From positions 1,283,501-1,347,500 of the forward strand of contig NZ_CP049074.1 in assembly GCF_013343295.1 (NCBI RefSeq): DNA of 64,000 bases, read 5' to 3'. Shown here piece by piece: positions 1-7,544 of this stretch. Every line of letters begins with the position of its first letter. Position 1 is the first letter of the stretch. The stretch is from Metallosphaera tengchongensis (GTDB lineage Archaea; Thermoproteota; Thermoprotei_A; Sulfolobales; Sulfolobaceae). A program made the translations under genes and the position numbers. The notes beneath the pieces are model-generated. The model made no database searches. It saw only the letters and a program-made list of their open reading frames with translations, and was not told where the DNA came from.

Positions 1-300
1 AATTCAGCCTTCTAAGGTCGTGAAGAAGGTAAAGCCTGTGATACTTCTCTAAACTCATTAGGGGTTTAAAGTCCTTGGCACCAATTAAAACAACTTCAGA
101 TTGCACATTATTTATTAATTCCCAGAATATATAAAGATTAATTTATAGCATATCTTCACATATGATACTTATGGGTTCAGGGTTACGTCTGCTAGATGGG
201 AGAAGATCACAGTACCATAGCTAGAATTTGTGACTACAATCGCGTCCCTCTCCTTTTCCTCGTAACGATGTAAATAGGACAGGCACGTTTACGGAATTTC

Positions 301-480
301 AATGAAGTAACTCTAACGTCCTCGGAGCCCACAAGTCTTCTATATCATCTCTAAATGGGAGCTAAGCCCTGCAATAGGCACGGGATTGAACGAGACATCC
401 AGAGCCTTCCACGTGAAGCTGAACTCATCCATCAAAACTAGCAGATGGGCAGCCCATTGGGACAAACTAACCTCTTCACC
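301..480 (-). pseudogene. Degraded coding remnant, unidentified
   Basis: On the minus strand a frame of about 45 codons is open from near 480 down to a stop at 340. It has protein-like composition (it includes QWAAHLLVLMDEF). A second short open stretch in another frame follows directly (DDIEDLWAPRTLELLH), as if one gene had been broken by a frameshift. No start codon or family could be assigned. The rest of 1-604 shows no credible gene, and this part of the window looks like decayed accessory DNA. Confidence 0.3.
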
Positions 481-490
481 CTAAAGGGTG
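477..490. repeat. Short perfect hairpin, IS-end-like
   Basis: CACCCT-AA-AGGGTG forms a perfect 6-bp stem. It resembles the core of the hairpin repeat found at about nine other intergenic sites in this window, but the flanks are too diverged to be sure it is a copy. Confidence 0.35.
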
Positions 491-567
491 TGCATTCCTT
501 ATTTTCTGACGACTAAGTTTAATGAGAAATGAATATATATTCATATTTATACAAGATATCCAAAAGA

Positions 568-573
568 TTTATA
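568..573 (+). promoter_or_regulatory. Archaeal TATA box for the gene at 605
   Basis: TTTATA preceded by a purine-rich BRE-like stretch (CAAAAGA). It lies 32-37 bp upstream of the ATG at 605, so transcription would begin a few bases before the start codon. Confidence 0.5.
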
Positions 574-604
574 GATTAGCAAAAAGAGATTTATTTGAGA
601 TGAA

Positions 605-973
605 ATGGTAAAGGTTGACGAATGTGGTTGTGTTGTGAACAGGATATACGCCTCAGACTACCTTTCAAAAAGGCTTTACACACTTAAGGGAAGGGGTTTC
701 TCTCTCGTGAAGAGGGTTGAGTTGGATAATGAAAGATGGTTTGAGATTTACCGCAAAGGTAACGAGATTAGGTACAAGTCCTCAGAGTGCCCATTGGTTA
801 TCATAGGACTGGAGGCTTTATTGGAGGCATGGGAAGACGGGAAGCTTAAACAGGGTAACTGGGTTGACGTTCTCAGGAACGTCAAGGGCCTACAACTCAA
901 TACAGTCTTAGAGAAGCTAGGGGCATCTCTCATGGAGGTGTTGTCTCACGAGGAAGGTCGCTTATATAGTTGA
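605..973 (+). CDS. Hypothetical protein, 122 aa
   Basis: An ATG start sits just downstream of a good TATA box. I do not recognise the family. The protein is soluble and charged, with a cysteine pair at the N terminus (Cys7, Cys9) and one more at Cys61. The C-terminal third is predicted to be helical. The last seven or so codons overlap, in another frame, the region that looks like the N terminus of the following DsrE/SaoD-like protein (see 1005). Either the two genes overlap and are translationally coupled, or they were once one frame. Function is unknown; the neighbour suggests a sulfur or redox role, but that is inference only. Confidence 0.55.
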   Translation: MVKVDECGCVVNRIYASDYLSKRLYTLKGRGFSLVKRVELDNERWFEIYRKGNEIRYKSSECPLVIIGLEALLEAWEDGKLKQGNWVDVLRNVKGLQLNTVLEKLGASLMEVLSHEEGRLYS

Positions 974-1004
974 GTCCAACCTAGGATCCTACATTCTTGG
1001 ACAG

Positions 1005-1274
1005 ATGATAGTCCCTCAGCTTGAGGAGGGAAGGCATGGAGTGGAGGTTGTAGGAATGTTCTTTATTCATGACAACGTATACGTACCCATGAGAGGGAAC
1101 CCTCTAGGGGAAAGGTTACAGAAGCTCAGCGATAAAATCTATCTCCAGGCATGCGATCAATGCGTTTATATGAGGAACCTTGCCGATAGGTTAATCCCTT
1201 CTTGTAGGATAGGTTGTTTTCCCGATTTCTACAAGGAGGTAGCTGATAAGACAGATATGATAATAACTATTTAA
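1005..1274 (+). CDS. DsrE/SaoD-like protein, start uncertain
   Basis: The sequence VPQLEEGRHGVEVVGMFF, followed by DNVY, GNPLGERL, ACDQCVY and IGCFPD, matches what I know of the DsrE-related SaoD family, small proteins of sulfur/selenium metabolism. The first ATG in frame is at 1005, but family-like sequence continues upstream in the same frame back to about 951 (KVAYIVESNLGSYIL, the expected first beta-strand and helix). No ATG, GTG or TTG stands in front of that part. The gene therefore either starts at a rare codon, needs a frameshift from the preceding gene, is mutated, or has lost its first strand. Cysteines of the ACDQC motif are candidates for persulfide binding. Confidence 0.6.
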   Translation: MIVPQLEEGRHGVEVVGMFFIHDNVYVPMRGNPLGERLQKLSDKIYLQACDQCVYMRNLADRLIPSCRIGCFPDFYKEVADKTDMIITI

Positions 1275-1302
1275 TTAAGAATAATGTAAAGGATAGAAAA
1301 TA

Positions 1303-1312
1303 CTTATAAATA
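1303..1312 (+). promoter_or_regulatory. TATA box before the beta-propeller gene
   Basis: CTTATAAATA lies about 50 bp upstream of the ATG at 1357. A strong Shine-Dalgarno sequence GAGGAG at 1341-1346 then leads the ATG by ten bases. This gene therefore has a short leader, unlike many first genes in the window. Confidence 0.5.
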
Positions 1313-1356
1313 AATTAGTTTTAAAAAGTTACGTTCTAAAGAGGAGACGGAAGTGT

Positions 1357-2571
1357 ATGAACTATAAGGTATTATTAATAGTAGGTATTGTGGTCATACT
1401 TCTAGTGGGAATAGGAGCTGCTTACATTATGATGAAAAGCTCAACTTCTCCATCGAGCACGAGTACAACCACCACTACGACCCCAACCAGTAGCAGTAAC
1501 ACTACCTCAACGAGCACTAGTACTCCAAATAACAATTTCTACTTTCTGGCACTTACCCAGAAGGGGATAGCTCAAGTTCTGAATCCGTTTAGCTCTAGCC
1601 AAAACTTCCTTGGATTCACAAGGGTAGTCAACATCTCCACAAGCGTCCCGACCCAGGTCTACTACTGGGAGGAAGTTGAGGGAGGAGCTAATATGAAAGT
1701 ACTATTCATGCCCCTGAATAATGGTACTGTTTTCGTTATAAATACTACTACCTTTAAGGTCGTTAAGACCTTGGAAGTTGGGTCATCCGTGGGGTTCATC
1801 GGCGTTTCTATTTCTCCAAACGGACAGTATGCAGCTATAGCTGACGGTCCTTCAGGGGTTTTGGAGGTGATCAATACTCAGACCCTTCAGACGGTTTGGT
1901 CTCAGAAATTTGTTTCTCCGACAACAGGAAAAACTTACTATCCCTGCGACGTTAGATGGACTCCTGATGGATCGTCTTTGGTCGTCCCCATGAGGTTCAA
2001 CAACAGCGTTGACTTAATTAGCGCTTCCAATGGGACAGTGCTGGTCGTGAGACCTACATCACTGGGATCACAACCCTATATGGTAAGTCCGAACCAGCAG
2101 GGGACGATGGTCGCAGTAGAATTTGCAGGAAACAACTCAGTGGGGTTCTATTCGTTGCCTTCCCTACAATACTTAGGAATGGTGCAGATGCCTAAAGGAC
2201 TGACTCCTCAAAGGGGAGTTTTCACCCCTAGCGGTCAATACTACCTAGAGGCACCAAGTAACAACGACACGGTAGTTGTAATTTCAACCTCCAACTTCCA
2301 AATAGTTAAGGAGATACCGTTACCCCAAATAACTCCTGCTGGACTAGCTGATATTGAGATAACTCCTGGAGGGAGTTACGCATACGTCGTAATCCACGGA
2401 AGCGTTCAGACTGGAGGCATGATAGTCTTGATTTCCCTTTCCAGTCTCTCTGTGAGCACCACGCTACCTCTGACGACAGCCCCCGCAATAGTTATACCGA
2501 TTTCCCAGAGTATGGGTACATACCTAGTTAACCAGGTTATGTTACCTCCAGTTACAGGTCTACACTGTTGA
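1357..2571 (+). CDS. Membrane-anchored extracellular beta-propeller (YncE/YVTN type)
   Basis: The 404-residue protein has one N-terminal transmembrane segment (about residues 5-26). A Ser/Thr-rich linker (about 30-58) follows, typical of glycosylated Sulfolobales surface proteins. The rest is a beta-rich domain with recurring units of the type VIST..F.IVKE and [12 protein letters not shown], as in seven-bladed YVTN/YncE propellers. It is probably an exported binding or scaffold protein facing the acidic medium. It begins a same-strand run with a polytopic membrane protein (13 bp downstream), DoxD, TusA and a YeeE transporter, so a role in extracellular sulfur compound capture is possible but unproven. 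It lacks the length expected of tetrathionate hydrolase. Confidence 0.7.
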   Translation: MNYKVLLIVGIVVILLVGIGAAYIMMKSSTSPSSTSTTTTTTPTSSSNTTSTSTSTPNNNFYFLALTQKGIAQVLNPFSSSQNFLGFTRVVNISTSVPTQVYYWEEVEGGANMKVLFMPLNNGTVFVINTTTFKVVKTLEVGSSVGFIGVSISPNGQYAAIADGPSGVLEVINTQTLQTVWSQKFVSPTTGKTYYPCDVRWTPDGSSLVVPMRFNNSVDLISASNGTVLVVRPTSLGSQPYMVSPNQQGTMVAVEFAGNNSVGFYSLPSLQYLGMVQMPKGLTPQRGVFTPSGQYYLEAPSNNDTVVVISTSNFQIVKEIPLPQITPAGLADIEITPGGSYAYVVIHGSVQTGGMIVLISLSSLSVSTTLPLTTAPAIVIPISQSMGTYLVNQVMLPPVTGLHC

Positions 2572-2584
2572 TCCAAGTAATTGG

Positions 2585-3505
2585 GTGAAAGAAATGAAGC
2601 CAATAAACCCTTTTTTGTACGTGTTCATCTTTTTCAATTCCACAATTTTCTTACCCATAGTAGTTAATGCTGTAAGGGTCGTAGGAGTCTGGTATTCCCC
2701 CCTAGCTGACACCGGACAGTCTACATTCATTAAACCTTTCTTGCTCTTTGTGATACTTTACGTGATCTTGAGCTCGCTTGTGGGCGCAATAATCTATAGG
2801 TCCAAGAGGGGAAGGTTTATCTTAGTCCACGGCCCCATGAGACTGAGAGCTGTACTCAAGGCCACGCTCAAGGACAGTGTAGGGAGAGCCTTGGTCCTGT
2901 CCTATGTCCCGGGCTACTTCCTAAGTTTCCTCATTGTGTCAGGGCTCCTATTGGTCCCCAATGTCAATGTGAGCTCGTATTTCATTTCCTTAACGTACCT
3001 GACTTATCAAGGCCTGGGGATTCCTACGTTAGGTCCGCTTGTCCTTAATTTCCCCATGATAGCTTTGGGAGTGTTAAATGATGTCGTCCTAACCCTCTCC
3101 TTGATATTTTCCTATTATGTGATGTCCCTCATTTACGTCTCTAGTGGAGTCAACACGTGGATGGTGCCTAAGTCATTCAGGCTTGGCACCATAAATACAA
3201 CTGCAGGATTCCTGACAGCGTCAATACCGTCCTTAGGGACTATAGCTGGAATTTGTTGCCTGACCCCTACCGCTATGAATTCCTTACTTTACCTGTTGTC
3301 AGGTAGTTACCCAGCAGTGACCAAAGGGTTAACTTGGAAGTATGGAGCCTTCATTGCGGGGGCGTGGACTGGAGGTGTCCTTCAAGCTGTTTTGCTTCTA
3401 TCCCCGACCATAGCCGGTATTTTGCTCCTAGGCATTGGGATATGGCAAATATCTTTAATATCATCACAACTAGTGAGGAGGGCGAACAAGAATGAAGTCT
3501 CTTAA
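2585..3505 (+). CDS. Polytopic membrane protein, unknown function
   Basis: 306 residues with about seven hydrophobic segments (near 8-28, 48-70, 98-122, 150-190 as two, 213-240 and 262-290). There is a striking CC pair in GICCLTPTAM (about residues 222-225). No family recognised. The start is GTG at 2585 or ATG at 2594. The last 14 bases overlap the start of doxD, and it lies 13 bp after the propeller gene, so the three are probably co-transcribed and may form a membrane complex. Confidence 0.6.
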   Translation: MKEMKPINPFLYVFIFFNSTIFLPIVVNAVRVVGVWYSPLADTGQSTFIKPFLLFVILYVILSSLVGAIIYRSKRGRFILVHGPMRLRAVLKATLKDSVGRALVLSYVPGYFLSFLIVSGLLLVPNVNVSSYFISLTYLTYQGLGIPTLGPLVLNFPMIALGVLNDVVLTLSLIFSYYVMSLIYVSSGVNTWMVPKSFRLGTINTTAGFLTASIPSLGTIAGICCLTPTAMNSLLYLLSGSYPAVTKGLTWKYGAFIAGAWTGGVLQAVLLLSPTIAGILLLGIGIWQISLISSQLVRRANKNEVS

Positions 3506-4031
3506 GGGAGAGACAGACCTTTGGCAAACGCTAGTTAGGATTGCTGTTGCCAGCATATGGATTGACGCCGGGGTCTTCAATAAGCTCTTAAACCCTGGGT
3601 TCCTAAACCCTGGTTCTACTGCGTATATAGGTTTTACCCTCCAATACTTAGCTGAGGGGTCTCCCATTCGAGCCTTCCTTTACTCCGTAGTTTTCCCGCA
3701 TCCACAGCTCGTGGGTATCCTAGTCATGATCGGGGAGATCAGTTTTGGGGTCCTAACCCTGCTCGGTTTCATGTCTAGACTGGCAGGGACTGTAGCTTTT
3801 TACACCAACCTGATATACTTCCTCTCAGCCTACTGGACTGGGACTGAGGAGTACGGAATTAACCTCCTGCTCATGCTCTTTAACTTATACCTAGTAGCTA
3901 AAGGTCCAGGTTATCTATCTGTGGACCAGTTAATTCAGCGCAAGTTACGGATAGTGGAGAGACCTCTCCCATGGTTAGTTCTAGGTTCTCTAGTATATCT
4001 GATAGTTATATTTATCCTCTTAATTTACTAA
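3492..4031 (+). CDS. doxD: DoxD-like quinone-reducing membrane subunit (no DoxA partner)
   Basis: 179 residues. An amphipathic start is followed by RIAVASIWIDAG..NKLLNPGF, then membrane segments near 70-100, 105-145 and 155-178, the pattern of the DoxD family. DoxD pairs with DoxA in thiosulfate:quinone oxidoreductase (TQO), which oxidises thiosulfate to tetrathionate and reduces caldariella quinone. Here the gene overlaps a polytopic membrane protein and has no adjacent doxA; a complete doxD-doxA pair is at 10.9-12.0 kb. Its electron donor may therefore differ, perhaps involving the upstream propeller. A poly-T tract follows directly. Confidence 0.75.
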   Translation: MKSLKGETDLWQTLVRIAVASIWIDAGVFNKLLNPGFLNPGSTAYIGFTLQYLAEGSPIRAFLYSVVFPHPQLVGILVMIGEISFGVLTLLGFMSRLAGTVAFYTNLIYFLSAYWTGTEEYGINLLLMLFNLYLVAKGPGYLSVDQLIQRKLRIVERPLPWLVLGSLVYLIVIFILLIY

Positions 4032-4037
4032 TTTTTT
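4032..4037 (+). terminator. Poly-T terminator after doxD
   Basis: Six consecutive T just after the doxD stop codon, the usual archaeal termination signal. A new TATA-like element (ACTTAAAAG, about 4073-4081) stands before the TusA gene, so the run is probably two transcription units. Confidence 0.4.
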
Positions 4038-4100
4038 ACTCAGTGTAAAAAACCATTTAAAAAAGAGTACAACTTAAAAGATTGACGTTATTATTTAATA

Positions 4101-4367
4101 TTGGGTGAAAAAGTGTCCTCGGAACCTCTCAAGACGAGAGAACCAGATGATACGTTGGACGTAATAGGTGAGTCCTGCCCTGTACCTGAGATGATGGCTG
4201 GGAAGAAATTAAGGAAAATGAAGGCTGGACAGGTCCTGGAAGTCCTTACGGACCATCAGCCTGCAGTGGACGTAACGCTACCTTCCCTGTGCAAGAACCT
4301 AGGCTATCCATACGCAGTATTTAAGGACGGGGATGTATACAAGTTCAGGATACTAAAGGTGGGTTAG
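4101..4367 (+). CDS. tusA: TusA-family sulfur carrier
   Basis: 88 residues with the diagnostic CPVPEM motif (Cys26) at the end of the first strand, followed by a helix rich in Lys and [11 protein letters not shown], all typical of TusA/SirA. In sulfur-oxidising Sulfolobales TusA accepts persulfide or thiosulfonate sulfur on this cysteine and exchanges it with DsrE and heterodisulfide-reductase-like complexes in the cytoplasm. The start is a TTG at 4101 (or GTG at 4113); a TATA-like element about 25 bp upstream favours 4101. It precedes the YeeE transporter by 2 bp, which suggests imported sulfur is loaded directly on this carrier. Confidence 0.85.
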   Translation: MGEKVSSEPLKTREPDDTLDVIGESCPVPEMMAGKKLRKMKAGQVLEVLTDHQPAVDVTLPSLCKNLGYPYAVFKDGDVYKFRILKVG

Positions 4368-4369
4368 TA

Positions 4370-5635
4370 TTGACCACTCCTTCCATGATACTCGAACCTG
4401 TTTTTTCTGAATCTTGGGCTCTGATATTCGGCCTATTTGGTTTGTCTGGCTTCATTCTAGGCTGGGTGGCCCAAAGGGGGAATTATTGTTTCGTAAATGC
4501 CATGACGTCAATCTTCACTACCAAGAGCTTCGAGAGGTTCGGAGCTCTCTTAGTCCTCTTTGGTTTGACAGCCTTGGGAACAGGTCTTCTTGTGGCCTTT
4601 GGGTTTATCCCAGCGGTTGACCAATACTTCAACAACTACTTTGCGGGATGGTACATCTTAGTGGGCTCCTTTATTTTCGGATTTGGGGCGGCGTTGGCCG
4701 GTGGGTGTAACTTGTCCATGTTATATAGAGCGAGTAGCGGATACGTGCAGAACTGGATTGAGTTGTTCGGAATGATGATAGGAACTTACGTGTTTGCAGT
4801 CGCAATCTGGCCTTTTCAGTCCTATACTATGCAAGCTGGGATATTCTCCACAAGTTCAGGTGGATACGTGGAGTACCTTCCGTACGTTCTATTCCACTCA
4901 GTCTCCAACATGTCAGTTTACGTCACTACCATGATAGTCTCCCTACCCCTAATCTTCTTGGGGATATACTTACAGATGAGGACTAGGGGTAAGTGGGGGA
5001 AAACCCTCTCCGGCTCTGGTCTCTCCGGCTCTGGTTCCTCCATGGGTATTCAGGGAGTAAAGTTCGCCAACGCCATGGGACCTGGAATTCCAACACCTAC
5101 GACAGTTCCAAGTTCCATGAGACTGAAAGAAGCTAAGGAGATGTTACTCCTCAAGAAGCCTTACGGGACTAACCTTTCAACTGTGATACTAGCCCTAGAT
5201 ATGCTATTGGTCTTCATAGTTGGGGCTGGGTACACTTTTAACTACCTGGTAATTACGTCGTCCGACGGTGGAAGGTTCTTCGAGTACATCTTGATGCCTT
5301 TAGGAATAAACCTTTTCACCAATACACCTTGGTTTAACGATTCTCTCCCTATCGTAGATCCCAGCACGTTGATGGTGGTCATGCTCTGCGTTGGGGCTTT
5401 CGCAGCGTCCTTCTTAAGCGGTGACTTCAAGATCAGGATACCTAAGGACAGGAAAAGGTTGGCCATAGGCTTCGTTGGTGGGATGCTGGTCGGGATAGGA
5501 GTCAGAATGGCCTTAGGTTGTAACGTAGGGTTGATGTGGACTAATTTCGGCCAACTAGGATACGATGGATACATATTCCTAGGGGGCATGTTAGCAGGTG
5601 TGTACCTAGCAGTCAAGGTCCAGGAGAGGTTGTAA
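4370..5635 (+). CDS. YeeE/YedE (TsuA-like) sulfur or thiosulfate transporter
   Basis: 421 residues, about nine membrane segments, in two related halves. The first half carries GNYCFVNAM and AGGCNLSML, the second ALGCNVGLMW followed by a glycine-rich segment. Such Cys-containing re-entrant motifs are the mark of YeeE/YedE proteins, and known members take up thiosulfate through the membrane. A cytoplasmic loop of about 70 residues with Gly/Ser repeats (near 205-255) joins the halves. The TTG start at 4370 is preceded by a GGTGGG Shine-Dalgarno in the end of tusA. It is tightly linked to tusA and to the small membrane protein and DsrE downstream. Confidence 0.85.
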   Translation: MTTPSMILEPVFSESWALIFGLFGLSGFILGWVAQRGNYCFVNAMTSIFTTKSFERFGALLVLFGLTALGTGLLVAFGFIPAVDQYFNNYFAGWYILVGSFIFGFGAALAGGCNLSMLYRASSGYVQNWIELFGMMIGTYVFAVAIWPFQSYTMQAGIFSTSSGGYVEYLPYVLFHSVSNMSVYVTTMIVSLPLIFLGIYLQMRTRGKWGKTLSGSGLSGSGSSMGIQGVKFANAMGPGIPTPTTVPSSMRLKEAKEMLLLKKPYGTNLSTVILALDMLLVFIVGAGYTFNYLVITSSDGGRFFEYILMPLGINLFTNTPWFNDSLPIVDPSTLMVVMLCVGAFAASFLSGDFKIRIPKDRKRLAIGFVGGMLVGIGVRMALGCNVGLMWTNFGQLGYDGYIFLGGMLAGVYLAVKVQERL

Positions 5636-5636
5636 A

Positions 5637-5933
5637 ATGGAAGTCGAGAAGTCAAAGACTAAAGCCAAGTCCTATCCATTGAGGAGGGTAATAGCGCCAT
5701 TGGTGCTGTCCCTGTTTGCCATAGGGTGGTATCAATTCAGCAAGGTCTACCTGTTTAACGCTGACAATTTAGCTTTAAATCAGGCCAACTTTGCAATTTA
5801 CGTAAATCCGGCACAATTCCAGGGATACTTGGAGGCCACAACATGGATCTGCTACACTGTGGTGTACGTCGGGCTGATAATGTTCTGGTACTCCCTCGTG
5901 AGGTATGTCGAGTCTAAGGAGGTAGGAGCATGA
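5637..5933 (+). CDS. Small two-span membrane protein
   Basis: 98 residues with two membrane segments (about 17-37 and 66-88), a Lys-rich N terminus facing the cytoplasm, and a loop of about 28 residues between them. No recognised family. It begins 1 bp after the YeeE stop and overlaps the DsrE gene by four bases (ATGA). It is therefore very probably an accessory subunit of the transporter or a link to the DsrE protein. Confidence 0.6.
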   Translation: MEVEKSKTKAKSYPLRRVIAPLVLSLFAIGWYQFSKVYLFNADNLALNQANFAIYVNPAQFQGYLEATTWICYTVVYVGLIMFWYSLVRYVESKEVGA

Positions 5934-6292
5934 CCGATATGTACTCATTTATGATGATATCAGGGAATGAGGAAAAGATGATGATGGGAGTTATTACAGC
6001 CATTGGGTACGCCTCTAGCGGAAATAAGGTTTACATGTTCTTCACAATGGACGCCCTAAGGGCCCTCACAGCTGAGTCAGAGAAGATCTCCCTAAACGGT
6101 ACCAAGAACCTGAAGTACTACCTGGATAACCTCGTCGAACTGGCAGGGGAGGAGCTTGAGATGACCGCATGTGAGTTTGGGATGAGGGTAAAGAACATCC
6201 ATGAGGACCAGTTCATCTATAAGGTGAAGGTAAGCGGAGTCTCGGAGTTCGCCCTCAAGAGTTCCCAGTCCAAAGCAACACTTATTTTTTAA
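5930..6292 (+). CDS. DsrE-family protein
   Basis: 120 residues of the DsrE/DsrF fold: an N-terminal strand, SGNEEKMMMGVITAIGYASSG, KVYMFFTMDALRAL, then TACEFGMRV carrying the cysteine (about 82) in the position of the DsrE active-site Cys. DsrE proteins receive sulfur from TusA or hand it on as persulfide or thiosulfonate. The ATGA overlap with the preceding gene and the nearby tusA place it in one sulfur relay. It ends in a T-rich tract that also serves as the promoter region of the next gene. Confidence 0.8.
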   Translation: MTDMYSFMMISGNEEKMMMGVITAIGYASSGNKVYMFFTMDALRALTAESEKISLNGTKNLKYYLDNLVELAGEELEMTACEFGMRVKNIHEDQFIYKVKVSGVSEFALKSSQSKATLIF

Positions 6293-6309
6293 AAACGCTA
6301 ATAGTACGC

Positions 6310-6915
6310 ATGCATGTAAAAAAATTCGTGATAGGTCCACTTAATACCAATTGTTACGTTTTGTACAGCTCAAATGAGGCTGTTGTCATAGATCCCGGTG
6401 GGGACCCAGAGGGTGTAATCAACTTCCTCAAGGGCAATAACCTTCACCTGAAGTACGTTATTTCAACCCATGGTCATTTTGATCACGTGCTGGGAGTTGA
6501 ACCCCTCAAGAGGCAGGGAGCAAAGTTCCTGTTGAACTTAAATGACGTGGATCTGATGCCCCTGTACTACGATTGGAGGGAAATGCCTCCCGAGCCTGAT
6601 GACGACTTAAAGGACGGATACGAGATAAGGGTTGGAGATTCCGTCGTCCAGGTGCTGAGTACCCCTGGTCACACCTTGGGGAGCGTATCCATGGTGGTAG
6701 AGGACAAAATATTCACTGGAGACACGCTATTTAGGGGGACTGTAGGCCGCTATGACCTCGGAGGGGATAAGGAGAAATTAATTGACTCCCTGAACAGGAT
6801 AAAGGACCTGAAAGTTAATGAAGTGTTACCGGGACATGGAGATTCAACAACTCTTAAGGAAGAGGTTACTTCAAACCCCTTTCTAAATGGAGTCCTAGGC
6901 AAGGACGACTTCTAG
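6310..6915 (+). CDS. Metallo-beta-lactamase-fold hydrolase (glyoxalase II-like)
   Basis: 201 residues. The metal site is complete: THGHFDH (about residues 54-60), TPGHTLGS, GDTLFRG.VGR, and a final LPGHGD. The family includes glyoxalase II, YcbL-like thioesterases and the ETHE1 persulfide dioxygenases. The GTVGRYDLGGD segment is nearer to the YcbL/glyoxalase II type than to ETHE1. It follows DsrE by 17 bp with its own TATA-like element at the end of that gene. A thioester or persulfide substrate is possible; the exact one cannot be read from sequence. Confidence 0.75.
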   Translation: MHVKKFVIGPLNTNCYVLYSSNEAVVIDPGGDPEGVINFLKGNNLHLKYVISTHGHFDHVLGVEPLKRQGAKFLLNLNDVDLMPLYYDWREMPPEPDDDLKDGYEIRVGDSVVQVLSTPGHTLGSVSMVVEDKIFTGDTLFRGTVGRYDLGGDKEKLIDSLNRIKDLKVNEVLPGHGDSTTLKEEVTSNPFLNGVLGKDDF

Positions 6916-7018
6916 TTTTAACATTCGTTATTTATGCCGAGGGCTATCTCATTTTACAATACTTTTTCACTTGAGTGTTGAAATGGGAAAAGGTTCCTGT
7001 TCAAATTCTTATCAAACG

Positions 7019-7025
7019 TTTTATA
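7019..7025 (+). promoter_or_regulatory. TATA box for a leaderless gene
   Basis: TTTTATA is centred about 26 bp before the GTG at 7048. This spacing places the transcription start on the start codon and supports a leaderless GTG start. Confidence 0.5.
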
Positions 7026-7047
7026 GTAGTCCCATTTAAAATCTGTT

Positions 7048-7458
7048 GTGGATAGACTGGAGTTATTGAACAGGGCGTTAGTGGAGGGAGGATTTACGCC
7101 GAAGTCCTTTCAAACTATAGAAAGGGGAGTGAGGGTTAAACTATTTGAGCACAGCTTCCTCGACCTGATGGATTCGGGGATCGTCCTCATTTACGTTTCC
7201 AAAAGTATCAACTGTGAGGACGTGTTACTGGTCAGAGATAGAATAAAGTTATTCCTTCCGAGGCTTAGGTCTCTGGACATAGTAGCAGGGGTGGAAGTAT
7301 TTGCCAACGGTTGCTTTCTATCATTGCTAAAAAAATTTAGCAGAAAATTAGATCTAGAGAGAATTGATGGATTGCAGATCAATTTGGTTCGACAAGAGTA
7401 CTTTAGGATGCTAAAAATAATGCACCTATTAAACAGCGTTGGAAGTAACCTGGAGTGA
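7048..7458 (+). CDS. Hypothetical protein, 136 aa
   Basis: Starts with GTG positioned for leaderless translation. Mixed alpha/beta protein without membrane segments; contains two cysteines (about 56 and 88) and a Leu/Lys-rich helical C-terminal half. I do not recognise the family. It stands alone between the hydrolase gene and the convergent aldehyde dehydrogenase. Confidence 0.5.
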   Translation: MDRLELLNRALVEGGFTPKSFQTIERGVRVKLFEHSFLDLMDSGIVLIYVSKSINCEDVLLVRDRIKLFLPRLRSLDIVAGVEVFANGCFLSLLKKFSRKLDLERIDGLQINLVRQEYFRMLKIMHLLNSVGSNLE

Positions 7459-7544
7459 GGCTTCTCAAGTTATGGGTTTAAGGTCGACTGTATCCTTCTA
7501 ATTGGATTTTACCTTTCTGATAATCCTTTCCTTGATTCTTGAGT

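Noticed and set aside
5242-5655. 137-codon minus-strand frame opposite the YeeE gene
   Set aside because: Antisense shadow; the plus-strand frame has the Cys motifs of the family.
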